The translations under genes were made by a program, and so were the position numbers. From assembly GCA_016858145.1 (NCBI GenBank), contig JAEHOE010000053.1, positions 62,001 to 126,000 of the forward strand: a stretch of DNA of 64,000 nucleotides, in the 5' to 3' direction. The DNA is from Edaphochlamys debaryana. Lineage: Eukaryota > Chlorophyta > Chlorophyceae > Chlamydomonadales. Positions 41,281-53,082 of this stretch are shown piece by piece (position 1 is the first letter of the stretch; each line of letters opens with the position of its first letter). Below the pieces are notes generated by a model, which saw only the letters and a list, made by a program, of their open reading frames with translations, did not search any database and was not told the DNA's origin.

Positions 41281-42508
41281 GCTAGGTGTAGACAGCTGGC
41301 ATGTGGCTCGGAGACGCCCCCGGGCGGGGCGTCTCCACGACCGAATTGCCGCTATGGCGTCTGCCCAGCCGCTTTACAATTAGGTTGTGTTTGCCTTAGC
41401 ATGCCATCCCTGCTATTGCACGCGTACAGTTATCGGCTGCTGTGCGACTTGCGCTTAGGGCAAAACCTTATTTCGCGAGTATCTGAATTGAGCGCCTGCG
41501 TTTACAGCCTGGAGTAGCACGCTAGAATGCAATGGTTAGCAAGTTTTACGCGGTGGCCTCGGCGTCGGCGTCAGGGGTACGCGATCCCGCCTTCCCGACA
41601 CGCACGCCCCACTGCACGCACCCCTCCGCGCCCTCCCCTTCTTCATTCCCCCGCACCCTTGCTCAACACCCTCGCTACTGGCCATCCCAACAGCAACTGA
41701 GGTCACTCCCGCCTCACGCGTGGCCGCTGGGTGACTCCTCCTAACTCGCGGGATCCGCATGTCCCGAAGTCTGACCCTGCTCCTCCTCCAACTTCTCCTC
41801 CTCCTCGGACTTCCCGCATGCACCAGCTTGAACTACATGGCCACGACTCACCAGCGACGCGGCCCTACCTGACTTGCCTTCCCCCCGAGCGCCCCGGGCC
41901 TACTGGTCGTCAGGCCTTTCCCCGGTGCCCCCGTGTCTCTCACCTTGCCGAGGTGAACGGTGCGGGCAACTGACAAGTCCGGCATTAGCGCTCGGGCGGC
42001 ACAGCTTTTAAGAAACAGCCTGTTGAGGGGTACTCCGTACGTGATAAATGCCCGCGCGCGCCACGGCCTGACGCTCCGCACAGGGGGCCGTCTCAAGAAC
42101 GTAAAGCATATGTATATCTGTCTGAGCTTTAATAGTCTCTAAACTGACTGACTCGGGGCGGTACGGGCGGCCGTAAAGTAGGCGAATGTCGACGCTCCTG
42201 ACTCGGTTAGTCTCAAAATCCCTGACAGAGAGACGTAGCTTACTTTCAACTATGTATGAAACAAGTCGGCTCGGCCTGCAGGGAGGCCCACAGACTGCGT
42301 CGAGCGAGTTGACCTGCTGAGCTTCAGCGCGGGCTGCCAAGCACTTAAGTGATGCCAAGACAACAGAATCGTATCAACCTTTCCTTACCGCTCCACTTAG
42401 AGCAGTGCGGGAGCGGCCATGACAGCAATGCTGGCAAACTCAGCCCTGGCTTCGTGGCGCCAGCGGGCTCCAGGTGAGTAGCGCTTCTGTGCAATAGCTG
42501 CCTGTCTC
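41281..42508. promoter_or_regulatory. Divergent region, GT47 / unknown large gene
   Basis: About 1.2 kb must contain both promoters and perhaps a missing first exon of the GT47 gene. A short upstream frame (42419-42481, 20 codons, MTAMLANSALASWRQRAPGE) precedes the next gene. It ends in GGTGAGTAG, so it is either a uORF or the edge of a 5' exon whose splicing I could not close in frame. A hairpin-prone CCCCCGGGCGGGG segment lies near 41318. Confidence 0.45.
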
Positions 42509-45500
42509 ATGCGCCCACGCCTATCCAGCTCTCGCAAACCCTCACGCGTGGTCACCACTCGGTTTCATCCCCGCAGCGGCACATGCTCGCCTGGCCTCGC
42601 AGCCAGCCCCCTGCCCCCCGCGGCGTCTCCCGCCGCCCGCGACGCCCTCCTCAGCCCGCTGCGCCTCCGAACGACCTCGCTGCACCTCGCATCCACCTCG
42701 TCGACGCGCAGTGCTGCCAGCTTCACGGGGCCATGCAACGCCCGCAACGCGCTGCTCTCCTCCACCATCACTGCGCCCAGCCCCCCACGCGACGCAGCCG
42801 CGGCCTCGCCACGTCGCCTCCTGCCCCTGCTGACATCAGCACTACCGACAGCCAGACAAGGCTCCGGGCCACTGTCTCCCTATCACCAGCGCTCAGCAAG
42901 CGTCACAGGCCTCATCGCCGATGTCGTCGCCAGCGTTGCTGCAGCGGGCGACGGCGCGCCTGGCATCGCGCCTGGCAGTGCTACGTGCGTGGGAGGGCTG
43001 GGGACCAGCGGCGCTTCCCGCGGCCCTTTCAGGAGCGTCAGAGCGGCTACGGTGGGCGGGCTGATAGTGTCCCCTAGCTCGGTCCTGCAGCCCGCCGCCG
43101 CGGCGTCGCCGGCGCTGCAGCGCACTCCCTCGAGGTACGGCCAGCTGCCGCCGTCACCGCTGGCGCACGCCGCCGTGGGAGCCAGCGGCAGCAGCGCACG
43201 CAGCGGCGGCTGTGGCGGTGGCGTCAGCGACGGGGCCCCCGACGCAGAGGATCTGAGGGACCTGGCGGCGGCGCCGTCGGCAAGCCTGCTGTCCTCCAGG
43301 TCGCTCCTCCTCCTCGCGCTCAGTGCCTGTGACACCGCGGAGCGGACCCTGGCGGCGATCACAAACAGCGGCGGCGCCGACAGCGCTAGCGGCGGCGGCG
43401 GCAACAGCAGCGGCGGCGGCAGCCGGACGCTTGGCGAAGGCAGCCACTCAGCCTCGGCACCAGCGCTGCCGCTGCTCGACGCTACCGGTGCCGGCAGCAG
43501 CCCGAACGCGTCTAGCGGCACGGACTGGCGGCGGCGGCTGGTGCCGTCGGCGCCCGTCAGCAACGACGCCAGGCCCGCCAGCCTGGATGGGAGGGCGGAC
43601 GCTGGCGGCAGGAGGGACAATGCAGGTGTCAGCGAGGGGGGCAGCAACGGCACGGCCGAAGCCCTGCCGACGCCGTTTGAGACTGCGGGTTTGCCCACAG
43701 CCGAACGAGCCCAAGGGCTGCCGACTGCAGGTCTTCCGGCGGCGCAGCCAGCGGCGGGGCCTGCAGCGGCAGAGCAGGCAACGGTAGTCCCTCCAGCTGC
43801 GGCCGCCGCCCCGACCAGCAAGGCCCCTGGCGGCGGCGGCGGCGGCGCGTGGGGTCGCCTCGCGGGGGGCATGGCTCGCCCGTCCGCCGCCGCCACGGGC
43901 CCTTCGGACCCTGCCACCGCCTCCTCGCCAGCCTCCGCCGCCGCTGCCCCTGCCGCCGCCTCCGCCGCCGCCACCACGCTGGCCTTCCAGGCGCTGCATG
44001 AGATGAAGGAGAAGGACGAGTTCTCCCTGGTGGCGGCGGCGCGGCGGCGGCAGCGGCAGGTGGACGCCAGCACCGCCGGCGGCAGCGGCGGCGGCAGTGG
44101 CGGCGGCGGCAGCGGCAGCGGCGGCGGAGGCGCGGCAGCGGCGCCGCTGGGGGCCCCCAGCCGCAGCGTGTCGTTCTCGGCGGCGCGGTGGCTACGGGCG
44201 GGGTCGTCCGAGCTGGGCGACGGTCAGGCCGAGGAGGAGGCGGAGGCCCAGGCGCAGCGGATCCTAGAAGAGCTGGTGAGGTCGGGTCAGGCTCCCGCGT
44301 GGGGCTCCTGCGTGCTAGTGTGATTCAGCCGCAGCACGGCGGGAAAGGGGTAAGGGTTTAGCAGTTACATCGCCGTGCTGGGGTGTTCTGCAGCCGCAAC
44401 CCAGCGGTAGGGGAACTGGGGAAGGAGTAAGATGCCTCTCGACTCACCGTACCTTACCATGTGGCCCCCGCACGGCGCGCGCCCTCCCTCCTCCCTCCCA
44501 CCACCTGCCCCGGCTCATCGTACATATTCAGCCCTTGTGCTCAGCCCTGTGGTGATTGTGGACCCCGCACGCCCTCGTCCCTCCCACCCCCCGCAGCTCC
44601 GGGAGCCGCTCCACGCTCGGTCCATGGACGGACGGACCTCGCTGCCTGCTGGCAACCGCTGGGACGCAGGCGAGTGGCGGCGGCGGCAGCAGTTGAAGGG
44701 TTGCAGGCGGCATGGGCTTGGATAGATGCGGTACTTTGCTTGTCAGGGCGGAGGGTGCATTCGTCCCAGCTTCAGATGTTGACGTCTTGCACCACCCCTG
44801 AACCCTCCCCCTCCACCAACGCCCCCCTCCCCTGCCCTTGGCCCCCCTGCGCGCATGCGCACGCGCAGTTGCCAGCCACCCGCCCTCCTTCCCCCTCTCC
44901 CGAGCGGGCAGCGCCATCGGGCACGCCCCCTCCCTTCGCCGCGCCGCCAGCAGCGTCGCCCTGCTCCCCTCCTCCTCCTCCTCCCCCTCCTCCGCCATCC
45001 CCCCCAACCCCAGCCTGGGCCTGGGCCACCAGCCCTCCTGTCGGGCCCTGGGCCTGGGCCCGGCGGAGGCGGGCGCGGACGAGCGGGTGGCGGCGCTGGC
45101 CGAGCGGTACGGCGCCGCGCCGCCGCCGCCGCCGTCGCCGCAAGCTGGGCCGGAAGCGGGGTGGCGGCTGCAGCGGCATCGGAGCATGAAGATCATCGGG
45201 GTGCGTTGGAAGGGGGGCAGAGGCAGGGGCAGCGGGGGGGAAGGGCAGGCGGGGGGAAAGGGCAGCGGGGGGCGAAGGGCAGCGGGGGGGAAGGGCGGGC
45301 GCAGAAGGGCTGCTGCGTCAGCCCTGAGGGTGTGGTGGGGCCTAAGGCAAGGACGCAATTCAGGGACAAACGTACGGGTTGCAGAGTGCCTGCCTGCCTT
45401 CCGCCTCCATCCCCTCTCCGTCCCAACCGCCGCGCAATCTCGCTCAGCAACAAACCCCCGGACTCCACCCCCCTCCCGTTCCTCCCTGCCCCCTCCCAAC

Positions 45501-48500
45501 CCCAGGCCGTCGTGGCCGCCTGACGCCTCCTCCCCACACCACTCCTCTCTCCCTTCCCCCCTTCCTCCCCCCCAAAAAACCCTCTTCCTCCCTTTCGACC
45601 CCAGGCAGTCGTGGCGGCCAACCCTGCGGCCTACGCCGAGCATGCGGCCGAGGCGGCGGAGGCCGAGTACCGCCACCTGGCGCAGCAGGCGCACGGCCGA
45701 CTGGCGGCGCTGGAGGCGGAGCCGGACTCGGGGCCGGCGGGGGCGCTCAAGCTGGACAGGGCAGTGCAGGTGGGGGCGGGGGGGTGGGGGGGGTAAGGGC
45801 TAGTGTGGGGGCGTGTCGGGTCCTGTTGGCCGCCGGTTGGTGTCGGTACCTACCGTAACACACCGCGCCCTGACCCGCCCCCGCCCCCGCCTTCCCCCCC
45901 TCCTTCGGCAGTCGCTCCGCTCGCTGCGGCCCTACTTCCTGCCGCCCGTGCTGGGGCGGGACAAGGCGGAGCGGGCGCATGTGGAGCAGGTGTGGGGGGC
46001 GCTGGAGTGGGGGGGGCATGGGGGGGAGGAGGGGTTGTTTGAATCTGGGCGGGAGAGCGTCTTTTCGCCAGTGGGGAGCGCCAGAGGAGGGAGAAAGGGG
46101 TAGAGGCGGGGATGAAGTTTCACCACGGACGATATCAGGGGCTGTCGGCCCTCCCACCCCCATCCCGACTCCATGACTCAGACTTCCCCGCAAAACCCTT
46201 ACCCGCTCCCTGTTCCACCCGACCCGACTGCCCCCCCCCCTCCCCCCTAGGCCTCGGAGGAGGTTCGCGTATGGAGCCTGGACCAGTCCATCTTCGCACT
46301 GCGCAAGAAGGAGACCGAGTCCCGCGACCTGTTCGACTCCGACAAGGTTCGTACACCTGTACTGATCTGTACGAACGTACGGCACACGGGGTGCCGAGGG
46401 CTTCGGGCGCAGGCTCGTGTCGTCGCAGCTGTGCCGCCCCCCCCCAGTGCCGCCCCGCTCCACCACTCCCAGCCGTACCCTCCCCCTTCCCCGTTAGCCC
46501 CTCCCCCCTCCCCATCCCCTCCCCCACCCCCCATAACCCCCCCCTAATAACCCTCCCAGGTCCGCTCCGCCCAGCTTGCCCTGGAGTGCCTTCTGAGCCC
46601 CTCACCTTGTCAGCCCCTCACCTCTACCCCCTACCCCCCTTCCCCTTCCCCTCGTACATCCCCCTACCCTCCTCCCCCCCCCCAGGTCCGCTCCGCCCAG
46701 CTGGCCCTGGACTGGCAGCGGGTGGTGGCAAAGGAGCGGTTCCGGAGGGTGGTGTCGCGGGGGGACAGCGGGGTGAGCGGGGGGGGGGGGCGTGGTTGCA
46801 TGGGGGCAGGGCGGCGGAGCGGGGGGGGGGGTAGGGGTGGCTTCAGGGAAGGGTGTACGGTCTGTGCTTGTTGTTTAAACCGTTGCTTCACCTGTATGAC
46901 CTCAACCGCATCTTGGCGTGCCCCCAGGTGCGGTCCGCGGGTCAGTCCCTGGAGCAGGAGCTGGCCGAGGTGCGGGGGGAGCTGGAGGCGGCGGCGGGCT
47001 TCATCCGCTCCGCGTACGCCTACTACTCCAACCACGGGGGCGGCATCTGTGAGCCGGGGTGTGTGTGGGGGGGGGCGGCAGCATGATACCGGTAGAGCGA
47101 GGGGGGTCAGAGGACGGGCCGGCCCGCGTGTATCGTGTCGCTAGCTGCCTGTGATCTCCAGCCTGCCACGGAGGAAACCCTCCCTGCACAGGCCCTCGCT
47201 TCCGCCGCGCCCATCCCCCGCCCCCCCCCCCCCGTAGCCTCCAGCGACGTGTTCAAGCTCACGTGTGGCTCCTGGATGGCCTTCTGTGCGGACGCGGGGA
47301 TCCTGTCGGAGGGCTCCCGGGGGACAACGGCGCAGGACATGCAGGCGAGGGGCTCCTCCCTGGGGATGGGGATGGGGATGGGGCTCCTCCCAGCCCCCCT
47401 GGGGGGCTTGAGGAGGGCTTGAGTGGGTTATCTGCGCCTCAAGCCCTCGTGGCTTCCTCAAGTCCTCATCGATCGTCCCCGGGCGTCTCTTCTCCTCCCT
47501 ACGCTCTCGTAGCCGTTCCGCACCCACCCGTCACCGTAACTCGTAACGTTTTGTAACCTCGTTCCTGCTGCTGCCACGTGTCCCGCGCAGACCATCTTCA
47601 TCGCGGTCAACTTTGAGGAGGAGACCGACACCGCCGAGGCGGAGGCCAACGACGACGACGCCATGGTGCGGTTCGAGTTCATCGAGGGCCTCGTGCGGGC
47701 GGCCTTCGGGAAGTACATCGCAACAAAGTGAGGGGATCCGGAAGGGTTGTTATAGACAACGGGGCGTAGTGCCGCGGTGACTGGCGTCGGAAGGGTGGGG
47801 GGAGGGGGGACTGGGGGGGAGCTGGGCGGCCTGGGCGCAGAGCGCGGCAGTGTGGGACGACCAGCAGAAAGCGGGAGGCTCTGCGTCGAGGGCTCGAGGC
47901 CTCGCGAGCTCACGCAATCCCACAGTGAACCCCTCACAACCTCCGCACCGTCACATGCCAGCCTTCCTCCCCAATCCTCCCCCTGTCCCCCCATCCCCCA
48001 AGCACCCTCCACCCAGCCCATTCCAGCCCATTCCGGTTCCTTCCACCCCCCCCCACCCGTCCTGCCCCCCCCCCCACCCGTCCTGCCCCCCCACCCCACC
48101 CGTCCTGCCCCCCCCCCCCACCCGTCCTGCCCCCACCCCACCCGTCCTGCCCCCCCCCCACCCGTCCTGCCCCCCCCCCCCCACCCGTCCTGCCCCCCCC
48201 CCCCACCCGTCCTGCCCCCCCCCCCCACCCGTCTGCTGCCCCCCCCCCCACCCGTCCTGGCCCCCCCCCCCCCCCCGTCCTGCCCCCCCCCCCCCACCCG
48301 TCCTGCCCCCCCCCCACCCGTCCTGCCCCCCCCCCCACCCGTCCTGCCCCCCCCCCCACCCGTCCTGCCCCCCCCCCCCCACCCCTCCTGCCCCCCCCCC
48401 ACCCGTCCTGCCCCCACCCCCCACCCGTCCTGCCCCCCCCCCCACCCGTCCTGCCCCCCCCCCCCACCCCTCCTGCCCCCCCCCCACCCGTCCTGCCCCC

Positions 48501-51500
48501 CCCCCACCCGTCCTGCCCCCCCCCCACCCGTCCTGCCCCCCCCCCCACCCCTCCTGCCCCCCCCCCACCCTCCTGCCCCCCCCCCACCCGTCCTGCCACC
48601 CCCCCCCCCCCCACACCCGTCCTGCCTGCCCCCCCCCCACACCCGTCCTGCCCCCCCCCCCCACCCGTCCTGCCCCCCCCCCCCCCACCCGTCCTGCCCC
48701 CCCCCACCCTCTGCCCCCCCCCCCACCCGTCCTGCCCCCCCCCCCCACCCGTCCCTGCCCCCCCCCCCACCCGTCCTGCCCCCCCCCCCCCCCCACCCGT
48801 CCTGCCCCCCCCCCCCACCCGTCCTGCCCCCCCCCCCACCCGTCCTGCCTGCCCCCCCCCCCACCCGTCCTGCCCCCCCCCCACCCGTCCTGCCCCCCCC
48901 CCCACCCGTCCTGCCCCCCCCCCCACCCGTCCTGCCCCCCCCCCACCCGTCCTGCCCCCCCCCCCCACCCGTACCCGTACTGCCCCCCCCCCCCGTCCTC
49001 TGGCCCCCCACACGTCCTGCCCCCCCCCACCGTCCTGCACCCCCACACCCCACCCGTCCATGCCCCCCACCCCACCCGTCATGCCCCCCCCCCCCACCCC
49101 GTACTGCCCCCCCCCCACCCGTCCTGGCCCCCCCCCCACCCGTCCTGGCCCCCCCACCCCCACCCGTCCCTGTCCCCCCCACCCGTCCTGCCCCCTCCCC
49201 CCACCCGTCCTGCCCCCCCCCCCCACCGTCCTGCCCCCCACCCACCCCACCCGTCCTGCCCCCCCCCCACCCGTTCCTGCACCCCCCCACCCGTCCTGCC
49301 CCCCCCCCCACCCGTCCTGCCCCCCCCCCACCCGTCCTGCCCCCCCCCCACCCGTCCTGCCCCCCACCCCCACCCGTCCTGCTCCCCCCCCCCACCCGTC
49401 CTGCCCCCCCCCCCCACCCGTCCTGCCCCCCCCCCCACCCTTCCTGCCCCCCCCCCCCCCACCCGTCCTCCCCCCCCCCCACCCGTCCTGCCCCACCCCC
49501 ACCCGTCCTGCCCCCCCCCCCACCCGTCCTGCCCCCCCACCCCACCCGTCCTGCCCCCCCCCCCCACCCGTCCTGCCCCCCCCCCCCCACCCGTCCTGCC
49601 CCCCCCCCCCCACCCGTCCTGCTCCCCCCCCCACCCGTCCTGCCCCCCCCCCCCCACCCCTCCTGCCCCACCCCCCCACCCCTCCTGCCCCCCCCCAGGC
49701 GCATGGACGACGCCAGTGACGCCGTGGGCGCCCTCTTGGCCGAGGTGCAGGCGGCCCCGGGGCTGCCCCCGGAGGCCAAGGTGGACCCCAACGACTTCCG
49801 GTGGGGGGCGGGGGGGGGGGGTGCGGCCTTGTGCAGGGGGTGTGGAGGGCTGCGGGGAAGGGAGGGGCAGGGCGGGGGCAGGGCGAAAGAGCAGGGTGCC
49901 TGGGGCAGAGGGCAGAGGGGGCCTTTTTCTACGCCGCCCGCTGCTCCCTGCCCCCATTCTCCAGGCGGGCACGCTTCTACCCTTGACTCGCTCTTGACTT
50001 GACTTGACTTGACTTGACCCTGTTGCGCGGCGTGCTTCCTGTGCTTCGTGGCTCCCTGTCCCAAGGCGGGAGCGCTTCTACCTCGAAGACGTCGAGGTGG
50101 TGCTGATCGAGTACAGGGAGCTGCTCACGGCCGCACACAAGCTGTACAAAGCCCGGGACCGGTAGGCGGGGGTGGGGGGGCGGGAGATGGGGGGTGGACT
50201 TCAGGAAGGTGATTGGGGGTGGGGATGGGGGATGGGGGGCGGGGAGGTGCCTCTGCCCAGGAGCACCCTACCGTGACCCCGAGCAGTTGTCGACAAGGCA
50301 TTCTCGCATCCCTGCTCCCTGACCCGCCCCCCTTGCCTTCCCCTCCCCCCCCTGTCAGGACCAAGTACTTCTGGCCCGAGCACTGGCTGGGCTTCCTTGA
50401 CTCCAACAAGCTGCTGGGCCTGGCAACAGGTGAGACCCACTCCAAGAAATAATATCTGAACGCACGTCTGAACGCACGTCTGAACGCACGTCTGAACGCA
50501 CGTCTGAACGCACGTCTGAACGCACTTGGTGGGGTGCGCGGGCCGGGTCGCCCTGGAGGCCCCCAACTGCCTCACCCCCACCCAGCCTCCTCACCACCCC
50601 ACAACCCAGTCTCCTAAAACACCCCATCACCCGCCCAACCCCCCAACCGCGCGCAGGCGTGGAGCGGCGCGAGGCCAAACTGGTCTTTGCGTGGAGCCAG
50701 TCGCTAGTTACGGACGAGCTGCGCAGGCGGCAGCGGGCGGTGTCGCTGCAGCCCTGGGACTTCATAGAGGTGGGGGGGGGGGGGGGTAGGGGGGGAAGGG
50801 GGGATGGGAGGGTGTGTGTGTGTGGAGGGGGAGGCAGGACGAGGTGGGGGCAGCCCTGGGACTTAGAGGTGTGTGGAGGGGGAGGGAGCAGAGGGGCGGG
50901 AGGGTGTGTGTGTGTGGAGGGGGTTGGGCAGGGATGAGGCGTAGAGGCGGGGTGGGTTTGGGCTGGAGTTGTGGCGAACGGGCGCGAAGGCCGAAGGAGG
51001 AGCGGGCAGGGGCGCTTTCACCACTCCCTCTTCCTTCCACCCCCCGCCCCATCCCCCAAACCAGGCCGTTGCTCGCCTGGCCGACCTGCTGTCCCCGCCC
51101 GACCACCAGGTGAGCGGTAGGCGGCGGTGGCCTGGGTGGGGGGGAGGCAAAGGGGGGAGCATGTTTGCGCCTGGGAGCATGCAGGAAGGGTCTCCACCAC
51201 ATGAGCGTGTGGGGGCCGGCCGCGGGGGCTGAGCGCTCATGGCCAGTCTTGGTTGGGAGCATCACGAGTGGAGCAATGCGACTGTTGGTGCTGAGCGTTG
51301 GGGACCATGGCTGGTAGCGTACCGGTAGCACGGAGGGTGAAGGTAGTGAAGGAATGCAACGACCCGAGCAGACAGGGGGCATGGTAGGCGTGCGTGGCCG
51401 CTCCTCGGTACCCTGCTCCCTCTACCATCTATCTCTACCGGCACCCTTGCCCCCCGTCAGGACATTCTGGCCTTTTTCAAACGCGAGGGCCTGCAGCCGC

Positions 51501-52191
51501 CAGCTGAGTCAGACCGCCTGGTGTACGAATACTACCGCGCAGTGGTACGTGCGTTCGTACTTCCGTACGGATGAGGGTGTCCTGTAGCTGCCTGGTTGTG
51601 CCACAGGGCCGGGCGGGGGCGGGGAGTGGGCGGCGGCAGAACCCCAGGGGTCGAACCCCTGGCGCTTGCCACAGCCACCCCACAACCCCGCACCTCCGGC
51701 TCCGCCCCCGTCCCCCGTCCCCCGGTCCATCCGCGCTGCCACACCGTCATCCCCAGGCCCCACATTCTGCGCCCCCGCCTCAACCCCTCCGCCCCGCCTT
51801 CCCGCCCGACCCCCCGTCCCTCTCGAGCCCAGGGCGACGCGGGCACGCGCCTCAAGCGCCCCTCCGCCGAGCTCGTCTGCAGCCCCACCCGCCCCCTGGC
51901 CGCCAAGCTGAGGCTGCTGTGCGAGTACCTGGCCGCAAGCCTGCGGGAGGCCTGGGGCGGCCGGGAGCAGCGCGAGACGGCCGCCAAGGTGGGGCACGGG
52001 GTGGCGTGTGCCGGGGCGCCGGAGGGAGCGTGCGGGGAACGGGTGTGCGTGACTCTCTGTTTCTCCTTCCCTCCCTCTGTGACTCTTCCCCGCCCCCCCT
52101 CCCCGCCGCCCTCCCTTCCCCGCCCTCCCGCCCTCTCCCCCAGGTGGCCAAGATGGCAACCTACCTCAGCGGCGGCATCGAGATGGGCTGA
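42509..52191 (+). CDS. Large protein of unknown function with two-fold repeated C-terminal module
   Basis: 18 exons: 42509-44275, 44597-44669, 44869-45200, 45605-45769, 45912-45989, 46251-46346, 46686-46772, 46928-47048, 47238-47344, 47591-47727, 49699-49800, 50066-50161, 50359-50429, 50657-50769, 51065-51109, 51461-51544, 51833-51988, 52144-52191; 1225 aa. Residues 1-650 are low-complexity Ala/Gly/Ser. A coiled-coil-like part follows (HLAQQAHGRLAALEAE to RSAGQSLEQELAEVRGELEA). The C-terminal third is well formed: WMAFCADAGIL, then VRFEFIEGLVRAAFGKYI, DFRRERFYLEDVEVVLIEYR, YFWPEHWLGFLDSNKLLGLA, LVFAWSQSLVTDELRRRQR, LQPWDFIEAVARLADLLSPP. FEFIEGLVRAA and WDFIEAVARLAD look like two halves of one repeated helical or EF-hand-like module that I recall from ciliary or protist proteins; function unknown. 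The start is uncertain. Introns 2 and 9 appear to have GC donors. Confidence 0.78.
46555..46588 (+). pseudogene. Decayed copy of exon 7 acceptor and 5' end
   Basis: CCCAGGTCCGCTCCGCCCAG and the next bases, 34 bp in all, repeat the real acceptor and start of exon 7 (46681-46714) with two mismatches, 126 bp upstream in the intron. It still reads VRSAQLALE after an intact AG. Confidence 0.85.
48045..49698. repeat. C-rich minisatellite in intron 10, about 80 units
   Basis: Units of about 18-23 bp follow CACCCGTCCTGC plus 6-13 C, with length varying mainly in the C run and occasional base changes. The array fills nearly the whole intron between exons 10 and 11 and ends at the exon 11 acceptor AG. 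The template strand carries regularly spaced runs of six or more G. All long open frames in it, on both strands, are produced by the repeat. Confidence 0.98.
49994..50018 (+). repeat. (TTGAC)5 microsatellite
   Basis: Five perfect pentamers in intron 11 of the unknown large gene. Confidence 0.9.
50455..50525 (+). repeat. Six tandem copies of TCTGAACGCACG
   Basis: Perfect 12-bp units (the last lacks one base), starting 25 bp after the exon 13 donor of the unknown large gene. Confidence 0.95.
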
Positions 52192-53082
52192 GCGGGGCGG
52201 AGCGAACGAGGGCAAGCGAGCCCTGGCTTGAAGTCAGGTTGATTGATTGCTCGGCAGCAGGAGCAGCCGGCGCACGCAGGGGCTTCACAGCGCCCAGCTG
52301 AGACGGCTGATCTGGAACGCGGTATTGCCTAGCTCGGCCCTGGCGAGCAAGCGCGCGCACGCCAGGTGCAAGAGCTTGATGGGAATGGGCTGCTCCGGGA
52401 AGCGGTGTGGTTGGGCCCTCAGGAACTGCATGCATGCATGCCTCGGCCCCCGCATCGTGTGTGCTCGTACCATGGCCCGTATCCACGGACCCGCCGGGGC
52501 CGTACGTACGACGTACGGGCGGCTGGGCGCCGCCCGCATCTTGAACTGATGCTGCATACGCTGCTGTATTTTGCTGGCTGCCTCGTGGCTTTGTCCTAGC
52601 GCAAGGACTGTGCGTGCGCAGGGATCAAGGTAAAGTAAGAGCACGAATCTATTTGGGCAGGGGTGATGTGAGGATCTGAGCGCTTGACACGCGGCACTAA
52701 GGGCACTGCGGACCTTGCTATTCCTATCCAAGCAAGCACTAGTGGCCTATGTATCGTACCTGGCTCGCGAACAGCGAGCCAGCGCTAAAGCAACCCTAGC
52801 ACTACGTTGGCTTGCTTGGTAATTAAGGCCAACTGCTACCGTTATGTAACGGTAGGATTCCTGCGTAGGCATCAACCAGTGCACTAAACCTCTTGTTACA
52901 CGTTAATACCGGGACTGGAACACTGGAAGCTGCTGTTAAAGGACTTGTTCATCCTAGCTATCTAAGTGGGCTGCCGTGTGCTTGGCTGGGGCTGTTTACT
53001 TGGGGCTCCAGCTCTGTGCATGTATGTGCGTGTCTGGCAGGCAAACGCTAGCGGTGCCATCGCATGCGGCGGTTGTGTGGCT
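52192..53082. other. 3' flank of unknown large gene, no further gene
   Basis: This is likely 3' UTR followed by intergenic DNA. It contains GTACGTACGACGTACG near 52501 and the palindromic poly(A)-type site at 52836. Confidence 0.5.
52836..52855 (+). terminator. Palindrome containing TGTAA
   Basis: CTACCGTTA and TAACGGTAG form perfect 9-bp arms around TG, and TGTAA (52845-52849) spans the centre, about 650 bp after the upstream stop codon. It is a candidate poly(A) signal. Confidence 0.4.

Noticed and set aside
42419..42481. Coding first exon of the unknown large gene starting MTAMLANS
   Set aside because: Its donor cannot be joined in phase to any normal-sized acceptor; the only in-phase acceptor would need an intron of about 24 bp. 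Kept as a possible uORF or 5' UTR exon.
48045..49698. CRISPR-like array
   Set aside because: There are no unique spacers; the units are contiguous and differ only in C-run length, and the setting is a eukaryotic intron.
47458..50064. 868-codon Gly-rich open frame on the minus strand and 581-741-codon Pro-rich frames on the other frames
   Set aside because: They are direct translations of the C-rich minisatellite; the true exons of the unknown gene lie on both sides with matching phases.
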